Source: Omphiscola glabra
Lineage: Eukaryota > Mollusca > Gastropoda > Lymnaeidae
DNA: 64,000 nucleotides
Reading direction: 5' to 3'
Assembly: GCA_964017045.1 (NCBI GenBank)
Contig: OZ024810.1
Location: 1,088,111-1,152,110, forward strand
Positions 24,431 to 35,341 of the stretch are shown here, piece after piece; position 1 is the stretch's first letter, and every line of letters begins with the position of its first letter. Both the position numbers and the translations under genes were made by a program. The notes under the pieces were generated by a model. That model did no database searches. It saw only the letters and a program-made list of their open reading frames with translations, and was not told the DNA's origin.

Positions 24431-24635
24431 TTTTTTATTATAAATGACAATCACGCACGGATTTGTGACATCAAACATCTGCTCAGTAGCGGTTCTCGAT
24501 CCAGAGATTTAGTCTTTTAAATACGATTCTCAAACCATACCAATATACAAACATACCCCCAAAGAAGCATTTTGTCAGCCTTTAAATTGATCGTTCACCA
24601 TTCAATAAGCAACACATGTGTATTCATCTTTAGCA

Positions 24636-24925
24636 TCAGTTCACACAATCAAATTAGCATCAGTTCACACGATCAAATTAGCATCAGTTCACACGATCAA
24701 ATTAGCATCAGTTCACACGATCAAATTAGCATCAGTTCACACGATCAAATTAGCATCAGTTCACACGATCAAATTAGCATCAGTTCACACGATCAAATTA
24801 GCATCAGTTCACACGATCAAATTAGCATCAGTTCACACGATCAAATTAGCATCAGTTCACACGATCAAATTAGCATCAGTTCACACGATCAAATTAGCAT
24901 CAGTTCACACGATCAAATTAGCATC
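24636..24925. repeat. 24-bp minisatellite made of a MITE terminal repeat
   Basis: Twelve near-identical copies of a unit AGCATCAGTTCACACGATCA plus AATT. The unit equals the terminal inverted repeat of the adjoining foldback element. Confidence 0.95.
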
Positions 24926-25268
24926 AAATTTCGCGTCATATTTGTGTATAAACGCACTATTTTGTGCGTGGTTTCTTTTTGTGGACAAAAATGCGAATTT
25001 GATCAAATAGTAATTTGAAGGTGTGACAAGGCTTCATACAAGAATCACATCAAATGTATGATCGAACATTTGATCGTGTGAAGTGAGCCTTACGGTCGGT
25101 TCACAAGATCAAATTTTCCTTCAAGCATTTGATGCAATTCGTGTATGAAGCCTTGTCACAACTTTCAAATTACTATTTGATCAACTTCCCCAAAAAAGAA
25201 AACCACGCACAAAATAGTGCGTTCATACAACAATTTGACGCGAAATTTGATCGTGTGAACCGACGCTA
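24636..25268. mobile_element. Inverted pair of foldback MITE copies
   Basis: The segment from about 24910 to 25090 and the segment 25093-25268 are inverted copies. Each contains CGCACTATTTTGTGCGTGG, TGATCAAATAGTAATTTGAA and TGTGACAAGGCTTCATACA. Ends read GTTCACACGATCAAATT and AAATTTGATCGTGTGAAC. The left terminal sequence has expanded into a 24-bp array (24636-24925). No coding capacity. The family is unknown to me. Confidence 0.75.
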
Positions 25269-25329
25269 AGTTTGTACTCGTAGAAACAAACAAATAGCTT
25301 TGCGCAGTGGTGTAAACACTGGGCCGTCT

Positions 25330-25670
25330 CTAGTAACAACACAACATATTAGTTGACTCTTAGGAAGGTTAGTAGTATCAGTGACAACACAACATATTAG
25401 TTTACCCTTAGGAAGGTAAGTAGTATCAGTGACAACACAACATATTAGTTTACCCTTAGGAAGGTAAGTAGTATCAGTGACAACACAACATATTAGTTTA
25501 CCCTTAGGAAGGTAAGTAGTATCAGTGACAACACAACATATTAGTTTACCCTTAGGAAGGTAAGTAGTATCAGTGACAACACAAGATATTAGTTGACTCT
25601 TAGGAAGGTAAGTAGTATCAATGACAACACAACATATTAGTTTACCCTTAGGAAGGTAAGTAGTATTAGA
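25330..25670. repeat. 48-bp minisatellite
   Basis: Seven copies of a 48-bp unit containing AGTAGTATCAGTGACAACAC and TTAGGAAGGTA, nearly uniform. Confidence 0.94.
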
Positions 25671-26559
25671 TTGTACATTTCAAAAACAAAAACATGCAAT
25701 ACTAACCATAATCCAGCGGTTCTAAATAGAAACAAGCACTCACAGAATTGACTACATGGCACTCTACAGCAAAGACACACCCGAAAGACACACCTGAAAG
25801 ATACACCCGAAAGACGCACCCTGAAAAAATTACACACACGGTTGCACACACATATTCTCACCTTCGAGCTCCTTCGAAGCCTTCGTGTTTGTATTATCTC
25901 ATTCATGTTTTCAATGGACGCCTTCAATTAACAACCAGAGGTTCTCAAATTATTATTCAAAAACATCGCCTTTGTCTTCTACCACACTCTCCCGAACTGT
26001 AACAAATTTACGGGCGCTTCGCCACGTTGTTCCCCGAGGGAGGGGCAGAGAGTAATGCATCACCCCAACATCGCACCTGAGAAACAGAGTACCTACTAAG
26101 TACCTAGCACTACAATTAAGTAGGGCGGATGGTGCCTGATACCCAGTTTGAGAAAGGTCGTACTTTTAATGTATGCTGTAAATGTTACCGTCCATACAAC
26201 TTGACAGAGTAACTAAAAACCGTCATAGCGGAGAGCTAGGATCATTCACGTGTACGGCACGGGGCATATAAAAGATGTTTACAAAATAACGTACAAGGTA
26301 CGAGGTGTTCAATATTTGAGTTGTCGAGACGTAGTAGAGCCGTTCTTTTAGTCTTCAGAAATCCAGCAGCGTAGCGAGACACTGTGCAGCACACCCCCCT
26401 CCCCGATAAAAAGCCTATATATCAAAATATAATTTAGGGCTTTTGGGGACAGTGAAACCTGGAAATTACGAACCTTGAAATAGCGCTGTTCATGGAGTAT
26501 TGGCTAGTCGTCCCGTTCGAACGGAAAGGGGGGGGGGAAGCTGGGGAAGAAGGCAAAGT
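25671..26559. other. Intergenic, no gene recognised
   Basis: Contains a short GAAAGACACACC repeat (25770-25820) and a poly-G tract near 26528. The open frame at 25748-26002 is partly made of that repeat. No splice or domain signal. Confidence 0.55.
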
Positions 26560-26645
26560 GGTGCGGGGTCCATTAGCTGAGGGGTTCATTGGCTGAGGGG
26601 TTCATTGGCCGAGGGGTCCATTGGCTGAGGGATCCATTGGCCTGA
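26560..26645. repeat. 16-bp minisatellite
   Basis: Five copies of GAGGGGTTCATTGGCT with point differences. Confidence 0.8.
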
Positions 26646-26714
26646 AACTTTTTGATGAATTCAAAATATCAGGATTCATTTGTATGCATACCTGAATATA
26701 GTTTTACATCAAAC

Positions 26715-27645
26715 TACACCAAATATAAGAGTCATAGACACATGCTACACTAACTATAAGAGTCATAGACACATGCTACACTAATTATAAGAGCCATAGA
26801 CACATGCTACACTATTTATAAGAGTCATAGACACATGCTACACTATTTATAAGAGTCATAGACACATGCTACACTATTTATAAGAGTCATAGACACATGC
26901 TACACTAACTATAAGAGTTATAGACACATGCTACATTTAAAATAAGAGTCATAGACATACGCTACACTTAAAATAGGAGTCATAGACACATGCTACACTT
27001 AATCTAAGAGTCATAGACACATGCTACACTTAATTTAAGAGTCATAGACAAATGCTACACTTAATCTAAGAGGAATAGATACATGCTACACTTAATCTAA
27101 GAGGAATAGACACATGATACACTTAATCTAAGAGGAATAGACACATGCTACACTTAATCTAAGAGGAATAGACAAATAGTACACTTAATCTAAGAGGAAT
27201 AGACAAATGCTACACTTAATCTAAGAGGAATAGACAAATGCTACACTTAATCTACGAGGAAAAGACAATTGGTACACTTAATCTAAGAGGAATAGACACA
27301 TGCTAGACTTAATCTAAGAGGAATAAACAAATTGTACACTTAATCTAAGAGGAATAGACAAATGGTACACTTAATCTAAGAGGAATAGACAAATGGTACA
27401 CTTAATCTAAGAGGAATAGACAAATGCTACACTTAATCTAAGAGGAATAGACACATGCTACACTTAATCTAAGAGGAATAGACAAATGGTACACTTAATC
27501 TAAGAGGAATAGACACATGCTACACTTAATCTAAGAGGAATAGACAAATGGTACACTTAATCTAAGAGGAATAGACACAGTCTACACTTAATCTAAGAGG
27601 AATAGACACAGTCTACACTTAATCTAAGAGGAATAGACAAATGCT
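26715..27645. repeat. 31-bp minisatellite with a composition gradient
   Basis: About 29 copies. Early units share ATAAGAGTCATAGACACATG. From about 27060 units share CTTAATCTAAGAGGAATAGA. Transitional units lie between 26930 and 27060. Confidence 0.93.
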
Positions 27646-27724
27646 GTGAATTAAAAAAAAATTGTAAGTAAATAGGAATGTTTGATATTTATTTAAAATA
27701 TTATTATCATTATTATTAGGTTGT

Positions 27725-28625
27725 TTTATATAGCGCTGTACCCCAGCCTAGGTCTAGGCTCACTTATTTATCGCAGTACCCCAGCCTAGGTCTAGGTTCA
27801 CTTATATAGCGCAGTACCCCAGCCTCGGGCTAGGCTCACTTATATAGCGCAGTACCCCAGTCTAGGGCTAGGCTCACTTATATAGCGCAGTACCCCAGTC
27901 TAGGGCTAGGCTCACTTATATAGCGCTGTACCCCAGCCTAGGGCTAGGCTCACTTATATAGCGCAGTACCGCAGCCTAGGTCTAGGCTCACTTATATAGC
28001 GCAGTACCGCAGCCTAGGGCTAGGCTCACTTATATAGCGCAGTACCGCAGCCTAGGGCTAGGCTCACTTATATAGCGCAGTACCGCAGCCTAGGGCTGGA
28101 CTTACCAATGTAGCGCAGTACCGCAGCCTAGGGCTAGACTCACTTATATAGCGCTGTACCCCAGTCTAGGTCTAGGCTCACTTATATAGCGCTGTACCCC
28201 AGCCTAGGGCTAGGCTCACTTATATAGCGCTGTACCCCAGCCTAGGGCTAGGCTCACTTATATAGCGCAGTACCGCAGCCTAGGGCTAGGCTCACTTATA
28301 TAGCGCAGTACCGCAGCCTAGGGCTAGGCTCACTTATATAGCGCAGTACCGCAGCCTAGGGCTGGACTTACCAATGTAGCGCAGTACCGCAGCCTAGGGC
28401 TAGACTCACTTATATAGCGCTGTACCCCAGTCTAGGGCTAGGCTCACTTATATAGCGCTGTACCCCAGCCTAGGGCTAGGCTCACTTATATAGCGCTGTA
28501 CCCCAGCCTAGGGCTAGGCTCACTTATGTAGCGCAGTACCGCAGCCTAGGGCTAGGCTCACTTATATAGCGCTGTACCCCAGCCTAGGGCTAGGCTCACT
28601 TATATAGCGCAGTACCCCAGCCTAA
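27725..28625. repeat. 38-bp minisatellite between the GT10 genes
   Basis: About 23 copies of a unit containing CACTTATATAGCGCAGTACC and CAGCCTAGGGCTAGG, whose second half is imperfectly palindromic. A block of variants (GGACTTACCAATGTAGC) recurs at 28097 and 28362, about 266 bp apart, indicating duplication of a multi-unit block. The array ends about 330 bp upstream of gene B's start codon. Confidence 0.94.
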
Positions 28626-28951
28626 GGGTACATACCCGAGTGTCGTGACATATCTGTGTGTCGTTACATACCTGTGTGTCGTTACATACCTGTGTGTCTT
28701 AAGACACATCTTTTTCTAAAATCGTACCAATATTTCATTACAAAACTAAAAATTTTAGTGAAATAAAAACGGCAACGCTTAGAAATCTCTCTAAATTGGT
28801 TAGACTTTAGAGGAGAGAACTCTTATACTGCGCACCCACACTGTGCAGCACGGGAAATGAATTGCCATTTAAAACCCGGAAGTCTTACTTTCGTGCTTGC
28901 ATGCTTCCTGGAAAATAAACTCTCTATCTGAAGTGTTTTGTGGTTTCAGAA

Positions 28952-31900
28952 ATGATTAAAATGGCGACAACCTTAAACCTAAAATTAAATTGTGTGTTCA
29001 AACCCAGATATGCTTCGATCGCTTTCGGCATCGCGATTCTGTTGACTTTCTGGAATATTCTGATAATGGAATATCTTCAAAACGGAGTCGAATTCGGGAA
29101 TCTTCGCCAAGTAATGCTAGGCAAACTTACCTTTCTTACGGGTTACTTCAAAGGCGGTGATGAAAAAAGTGACCCGCCGTGCCAAGTCACGCCGTTTGTC
29201 TCGTGTGAGAAGACCCCGTCCGAACGCTATTCTGAATTCACCCCGTTCATGAACAACCCTTTCTTCAAGACCAGGGCCAAGTTAAAAGCGGGACTCCCTG
29301 TTCAGATCAACTACATCAACATGAGAGCATGGCCGTGTACGGAGAACCCCGCGTGTGTCTACAGCGGGGGGAATGTCACAGAGGAAACGGACGTGGTCAT
29401 CGCGCATGCGTTCTGGCTGTCCGAGGCGATGCTTCCGGAACAGCGGTGGCCCGGGCAAATTTACGTCATGGTGGCTTTAGAGGCGCCCCACAACTACAAG
29501 TGGCAGTTGGTGGAAAATGGTGAGTAGGTGGGCTTTAAGCACATTTTTTATTCTGGTTTGGTGGGTTAAGAGCTTTTCATTCTGGGTAGGTTGGATAAGA
29601 CCTTTTCATTCTGGGTAGGTGGGATAAGACCTTTTCATTCTGGGTAGGTGGGTTAAGAGCTTTTCATTCTGGGTAGGTGGGATAAGACCTTTTCATTCTG
29701 GGTAGGTGGGATAAGACCTTTTCATTCTGGGTAGGTGGGATAAGACTTCATTCTGGGTAGGTGGGTTAAGAGCTTTTCATTCTGGGTAGGTGGGATAAGA
29801 CCTTTTCATTCTGGGTAGGTGGGTTAAGAGCTTTTCATTCTGGGTAGGTGGGATAACACCTTTTCATTCTGGGTAGGTGGGATAAGACCTTTTCATTCTA
29901 GGTAGGTGGGTTAAGAGCTTTTCATTCTGGGTAGGTGGGATAAGACCTTTTCATTCTGGGTAGGTGGGATAAGACCTTTTCATTCTGGGTAGGTGGGATA
30001 AGACATTTTCCTTCTGGGTAGGTGGGATAAGACCTTTTAATTCTGGGTAGGTGGGATAAGACCTTTTCATTCTGGGTAGGTGGGATAAGACCTTTTCATT
30101 CTGGGTAGGTGGGATAAGACCTTTTCATTCTGGGTAGGTGGGATAAGACCTTTTCATTCTGGGTAGGTGAGATAAGACTTAACTTTTCATTAACTGAATT
30201 ATATTTAGGAAATGCTATTCCCACAACAATGGTACTAAATTAGCTCAGTAGGTAGAGTTAAGATAAATTGATGGTAGAGTTAAGATAAATTGATGGTGGA
30301 GTTAAGATAAAATGATGGTAGAGTTAAGATACATTCATGCTAGAGTTAAGATAAATTGATGGTAGAGTTAAGATAAATTGATGGCGGAGTTAAGATACAT
30401 TCATGCTAGAGTTAAGATAAATTGATGGTGGAATTAAGATAAATTGATGGTGGAGTTAAGATACATTCATGCTAGAGTTAAGAAAGATAAATTGATGGTA
30501 GGAATACGACATGTGTACGGGAGCCACTGAGGATAGTAAAGCAACAGATGGTAGTGTCTTTATTTTTACACAAATTGTTGATGTGCGTCTCATAAGTAGA
30601 TGGATGCCCAGTGACCTAGTTCAGTAGATGCGAAGAACGGTTCTCAAACAGGGCGCTGTGCAGTTTGAGCGAACCCTTAACTATTGTTTTTATTTAAAAC
30701 TAAATATCACTTCGGTTATAACAAACGACAATTGCGATGTTCCCAAAGGTTCCCTCATAGCAACATCGACGATTGCGATGTTCCCAAATGTTCCCTCATT
30801 GCAACTCTGAAGATTGCGATGTTCCCAAAGGTTCCCTCGTAGCAACATCGATGATTGAGCTTTTCTAAAATGTTCCTCTTTTTAACATCGATGAATCTGA
30901 TGTTCCCCAATGTTCCAGAGACGTCCGTCTGGAGGAATGTGTTCAACCTGACGGCGACGTATCACCGGAAGTCGGATATCTTTTACCCCTACGCCAGGCT
31001 TCGGTTTAGACCACTTCCGGTGGACCAACGACCAGACTATAGTAAGAGTCTGTCTAATTTGTTTAGTCTACCTCTGTCCATAAAAATCTTTTTGGCAAGT
31101 ACTGCTTGTAATCTATTGTTGGAATAGACATGCATCTCTTGGTTTTACAATTAGTTTTGTCATTTTTTGCACAGCAAGTTCAAGCAACGAAAACTATAGC
31201 AACAACTTTTAAATGCGATTCTGCATTCAACATTAACTTTGATCGTTTTATATATTCAGTCACCCTCTCCTCTTCCTCCTCCCTACCTGGTTAGTAAAAC
31301 CATAGTAATGATACAATGAGGAGTAGCATTCTTAACTTCACCAGGGGCGTAGCTATCGTGTTTGGCGCCCGGGGACAAGATTCATTTTAAAGAGACCCCC
31401 TTTCCTTTTTTCAACTCTCAAACCCATTATTTTTATCAATTTAAATAATATCAAAGTACATTTTGGCGCCCCAAACTAGTCTGGCGCCTGGGACGCCTGT
31501 CCCCTGCCCCCTTAGCTACGCCTCTGAACCTTCACTTATCATTTTCCTTGGAATGGTCATGTACACAAGAATTGAGTAGTTCACAGACGAGTCAATCTGT
31601 TTTTTTCTCCTCGTAGTTCAATTGGCGGGGTCTAAAAATAGAACAGCTTTATGGATAGTTAGCAACTGTCGGACACAGTCAAAGAGAGAGAACTACGTCA
31701 AGATAATGCAGGTTCGTAGTGACAGCCCTTGTTTATAATGTAAAGCTGTGGGGAAGAATAAATTGTCTTTACGGCACTTTCCAGATGTGCCGAGCGGGGG
31801 AATCTCCTGCAGCGGCACGCGTTAAATAAATAGAACGAACTTGCAGACGTGAACCAGCATCAAGGAACCAGCTCATCCAAGGGTTGCCGGCATTGCTAGG

Positions 31901-33367
31901 GTTGCTGGGGTTGCCGGCGTTGCTGGTGTTGCTGGGGTTGCCGGCGTTGCTAGGGTTGCTGGGGTTGCCGGCGTTGCTAGGGTTGCTAGGGTTGCCGGCG
32001 TTGCTAGGGTTGCTGGGGTCACCGGCGTTGCTAGGGTTGCTGGGGTTTCCGGCGTTGCTAAGGTTGCTGGGGTTGCCGGCGTTGCTAGGGTTGCTGGGGT
32101 TGCCGGCGTTGCTAGGGTTGCTAGGGTTGCCGGCGTTGCTAGGGTTGCTGGGGTTGCCGGCGTTGCTGGGGTTGCTAGGGTTGCCGGCGTTGCTAGGGTT
32201 GCTAGGGTTGCCGGCGTTGCTAGGGTTGCTAGGGTTGCCGGCGTTGGTAGGGTTGCTAGGGTTGCCGGCGTTGCTAGGGTTGCTGGGGTTGCCGGCGTTG
32301 CTGGTGTTGGTTTCATCTTTTGTGTGGTCTGGCTGTTGGTGAGGCCACCGCTTGCTGTCACATGTAAGGGTTTGTGCTGTCAAATGTAATGGTTTGTGCT
32401 GTCACATGTAAGGGTTTGTGCTGTCACATGTAAGGGTTTGTGCTGTCACATGTAAGGGTTTGTGCTGTCACATGTAAGGGTTTGTGCTGTCACATGTAAG
32501 GGTTTGTGCTGTCACATGTAAGGGTTTGAGCTGCACGCTTGAAATCAGCCTAACGGTTGGGGGGGGGGCGGGCGGCGCTTTGGGGGGGGGGGGCCTAGGG
32601 ATAGTACCTGAAGGTTTCTTCTGACACTCACGGGATTTCTAGTTAAGTCGAAACTTGTAGTAAAGTAAATCAAACCCAGACAAATAGATCTATGACCCCG
32701 GAAGTAAACAATTTTCAAAGAAAAAAAAAAGATCAACTCCTGATAAGATTATATGACGTAGCACAATGTAAATATACATTTATAAGGAAATGGGGTTCCT
32801 GTAGTTATTTTGTATAATCCTCTAATATTGAGTATTGTTAAAAATGTTCTTATTACTCACCCCCGACCCACCCCACCCTTTCAGAAATACGTGGATGTTG
32901 ACGTCCTGGGCTACTGCGGCACTGGCTTCAACTGTACCGACGAGAAGTGCCTGGATGACCTACTTAATCAGTACATGTTCTACCTGGCCTTCGAGAACTC
33001 GCTCTGCGAGGATTACGTCACGGAAAAATTCTTCCGGACCTACGCGCGGACCCGCAAAGTCGTCCCCGTGGTCAGAGGCGGCACCGAATACGGGAAGTTG
33101 TTTCCGGAGGGCACGTTCATCGACGTGGCGAATTTCCCATCGGCCAAAGATCTGGCGCTGCATTTGAAAAATCTGTCCACCGACTTGAATGTGTACAGCG
33201 GTTATCTAGAGAGGAAAGATGTTTACGAGTCGCTCTCCACGCCAAACTTAATGTGTACAGTGTGCGAGGCGGTGACGAAAGACTGGATATTTCCGAGAAC
33301 GTACGATATCAAGGAATGGTTGGCGGACCAGTGTTCTACGCCCAAAAACGAGAGTGACGTAGTGTAG
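28952..33367 (+). CDS. GT10 alpha-1,3-fucosyltransferase (gene B)
   Basis: Same predicted role as gene A: GDP-fucose-dependent alpha-1,3-fucosylation of glycans in the Golgi. Exons are 28952-29519, 30919-31041, 31617-31711 and 32885-33367, with phases 1, 1, 0 and GT-AG junctions; conceptual length 422 aa. A membrane anchor lies near residues 20-40 (SIAFGIAILLTFWNILIM). Exon 1 has ETDVVIAH and RWPGQIYVMVALEAP. Exon 2 has FNLTATYHRKSDIFYPYA. Exon 3, hidden from ORF scans, has ALWIVSNCRTQSKRENYV. Exon 4 has VDVLGYCG and the signature FYLAFENSL..DYVTEK (residues 294-310), then VVPVVRGG. Cysteines are frequent. The ATG at 28952 follows TGGTTTCAG, a plausible acceptor, so a 5' UTR exon is possible; an alternative ATG lies at 28961. 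It lacks A's repetitive stem and C-terminal extension, which largely explains the 94-residue difference. Acceptor preference is unknown. Confidence 0.93.
29520..30185. repeat. 29-bp minisatellite starting at the gene B exon 1 donor
   Basis: About 22 copies of a 29-bp unit containing GGGTAGGTGGGATAAGACC then TTTTCATTCT. The first, divergent unit begins at the splice donor itself (GTGAGTAGGTGGG), and each unit repeats a G|GTAGGT donor-like core. Confidence 0.94.
30245..30500. repeat. 21-22-bp minisatellite in gene B intron 1
   Basis: About 12 copies built on AGTTAAGATAAATTGATGGT, alternating with a variant reading ATACATTCATGCTAG. Confidence 0.88.
30725..30918. repeat. 41-bp repeat reaching the gene B exon 2 acceptor
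   Basis: Three to four copies of GATTGCGATGTTCCCAAAGG followed by TTCCCTCATAGCAACATC. The last, decayed copy (GATGTTCCCCAATGTTCCAG) supplies the 3' splice site at 30918. Confidence 0.82.
31342..31526. mobile_element. MITE with GGGGCGTAGCTA ends
   Basis: Begins CAGGGGCGTAGCTA and ends TTAGCTACGCCTCTG, a terminal inverted repeat. Flanks AACTTCAC and AACCTTCA are similar 8-mers. GGCGCC-rich blocks sit inside both ends. It lies in gene B intron 2 and is noncoding. Confidence 0.65.
31870..32320. repeat. 27-bp GC-rich minisatellite in gene B intron 3
   Basis: About 17 copies of GGGTTGCCGGCGTTGCTAGG then GTTGCTG, much more GC-rich than its surroundings. Long Leu/Gly and Pro/Thr/Asn frames on both strands are artefacts of the 27-bp period. 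Confidence 0.95.
32345..32530. repeat. 22-bp minisatellite in gene B intron 3
   Basis: Eight copies of GTCACATGTAAGGGTTTGTG plus CT, followed at 32560-32592 by two poly-G tracts. Confidence 0.94.
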
Positions 33368-33649
33368 AAAATTGGAGTTAAAAACTGTTATGGTATAACT
33401 AAACATTTTAAGACTTTAATTAAACATTTTTTTACATGTTACATTATGTTAAAAGTAAATGATTTAAGGTCTTACAAAATCAAAGTGTTTCGATTTCAAC
33501 TATTTCTAGACAGGTGCACGTCGTAACAATCATATTTGTGAACACATCTGTTTGCGCTGTTTCATATCACATACGGATATATATTTCTTTATAATGAAAC
33601 CTTTAAATACATATGTTTCATTTGCATGGGGTACGTCAAAATTTGTGTC

Positions 33650-34125
33650 AAACAGAGTAGCTTGTCCGTGGTCAAACAGAGTAGCTTACCCGTGGTCAAA
33701 CAGAGTTGCTTGCCCGTGGTCAAACAGAGTAGCTTGCCCGTGGTCAAACAGAGTAACTTGCCCGTGGTCAAACAGAGTAGCTTGCCCGTGGTCAAACAGA
33801 GTAGCTCGCCCGTGGTCAAACAGAGTAACTTGCCCGTGGTCAAACAGAGTAGCTTGCCCGTGGTCAAACAGAGTAGCTTACCCGTGGTCAAACAGAGTAA
33901 CTTGCCCGTGGTCAAACAGAGTAACTTGCCCGTGGTCAAACAGAGTAGCTTGTCCGTGGTCAAACAGAGTAGCTGCCCGTGGTCAAACAGAGTAGCTTGC
34001 CCGTGGTCAAACAGAGTAGCTTACCCGTGGTCAAACAGAGTTGCTTTCCCGTGGTCAAAAAGAGTAGCTTGCCCGTGGTCAAACCGAGTTGCTTGCCCGT
34101 GGTCAAACAGAGTAGCTTGCCCGTA
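33650..34125. repeat. 24-bp minisatellite downstream of gene B
   Basis: Twenty copies of GGTCAAACAGAGTAGCTTGC plus CCGT. Frames on both strands stay open over 100-160 codons because 24 is a multiple of three; the codon content is simply the unit. Confidence 0.95.
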
Positions 34126-34509
34126 GACGAAGACAACTTTTTTTCCCTTCCGGATAGTTCCAAAGTCGTATTTGTTGTTTTCTAAACTTGAATCTAGCAA
34201 ATTGAGTAGGGTTAATTGAAACATAACCATTAAATATATCTTGACATAAAAGTACACTTTTAAGTACACTGGATAATTGCTTTCCTTTCTATTCACATTA
34301 TTGTTATCCAAACCACGGCTACGACCAATGACTTCATCATGGCAGCGACCACTGAAATGAAGGCGGAACCAATCTACTTGGCCTTTTCTAACTGAAAATA
34401 AAATGAGGTTTCCCCTCCCCCCCTTTTTCCCCACAAACGGCAGTGGCTACCCATTGGCATTATATACTTAACTGAAATCAATTTTGTAAACAGAAACTGC
34501 ATATCAGAT

Positions 34510-34670
34510 GGAGCTTAAATTAAAAACTGCATATCAGATGGAGCTTAACTTTAAAACTGCATATCAGATGGAGCTTAACTTTAAAACTGCATATCAGATG
34601 GAGCTTAACTTTAAAACTGCATATCAGATGGAGCTTAACTTTAAAACTGCATATCAGATGGAGCTTAGTT
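34510..34670. repeat. 30-bp minisatellite
   Basis: Six copies of ACTGCATATCAGATGGAGCT plus TAACTTTAAA. Confidence 0.94.
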
Positions 34671-34714
34671 ATGAATTGAGATGATAGACTGTTTGAACTT
34701 AGAAATATTCTCAC

Positions 34715-34845
34715 TAATGAAATTAAACATCCTGGCCCTCTCTCACTCACACTTTCTTAATGAAATTAAACATCCTGGCCCTCTCTCACTCACACTTTCT
34801 TAATGAAATTAAACATCCTGGCCCTCTCTCACTCACAATTTCTTT
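34715..34845. repeat. 43-bp tandem repeat
   Basis: Three copies of a unit containing ATGAAATTAAACATCCTGGC and CTCTCACTCACA. Confidence 0.93.
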
Positions 34846-34864
34846 CTAAAAACTTCCCTCCCTT

Positions 34865-35215
34865 CACACACCCAGGTCCCATACACCCAGGTCCCACACA
34901 CCCAGGTCCCACACCCACGTCCCACACACCCCCGCCCCACACACCCACGTAACTTACATCCAAGACCCACACACCCATATCCCACACACCCAGGTCCCAC
35001 ACACCCACGCCCCACACACCCACGCCCCACACACCCACGTCCCACACACCCAGGTCCCACGCACCCAGATCCAACACACCCAGATCCCACACGCCCAGGT
35101 CTCACACACCCACGTCCCACAGACCCAGGTCCCACACACACACGTCCCACACATCCACGACCCACACACCCAAGTCCCACACCCAGGTCCCACACACCCA
35201 GGTCCCACACAAAAT
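34865..35215. repeat. 16-bp minisatellite
   Basis: About 22 variable copies of CACCCAGGTCCCACACA, ending about 130 bp beyond the 3' end of minus-strand gene C. The Gly/Val/Cys/Trp frames on minus are artefacts. Confidence 0.92.
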
Positions 35216-35341
35216 GTCAATGTAAAAAAAGTAGACAACAAAGCATCATCTGATTGGTCAATCATTTTGACACAACAAAGGGAGCACATCGGGATGATTG
35301 ACCAGCTGTATTTAGTCACAATGAGTTATCCGCCCATGTGA

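Noticed and set aside
23285..25670. CRISPR-like arrays
   Set aside because: Repeats are contiguous with no unique spacers, and the window is eukaryotic.
31769..32383. Asn/Pro/Ser, Ala/Thr/Pro and Leu/Gly repeat proteins
   Set aside because: Three overlapping frames on two strands through one 27-bp intronic array of gene B.
32835..33167. Arg/Ser/Thr-rich plus frame within gene B exon 4
   Set aside because: Shadow of the fucosyltransferase frame, which carries the FENS..DY.TEK signature.
33552..34434. Three overlapping Trp/Ser/Asn and Leu/Thr frames downstream of gene B
   Set aside because: Artefacts of the 24-bp array.
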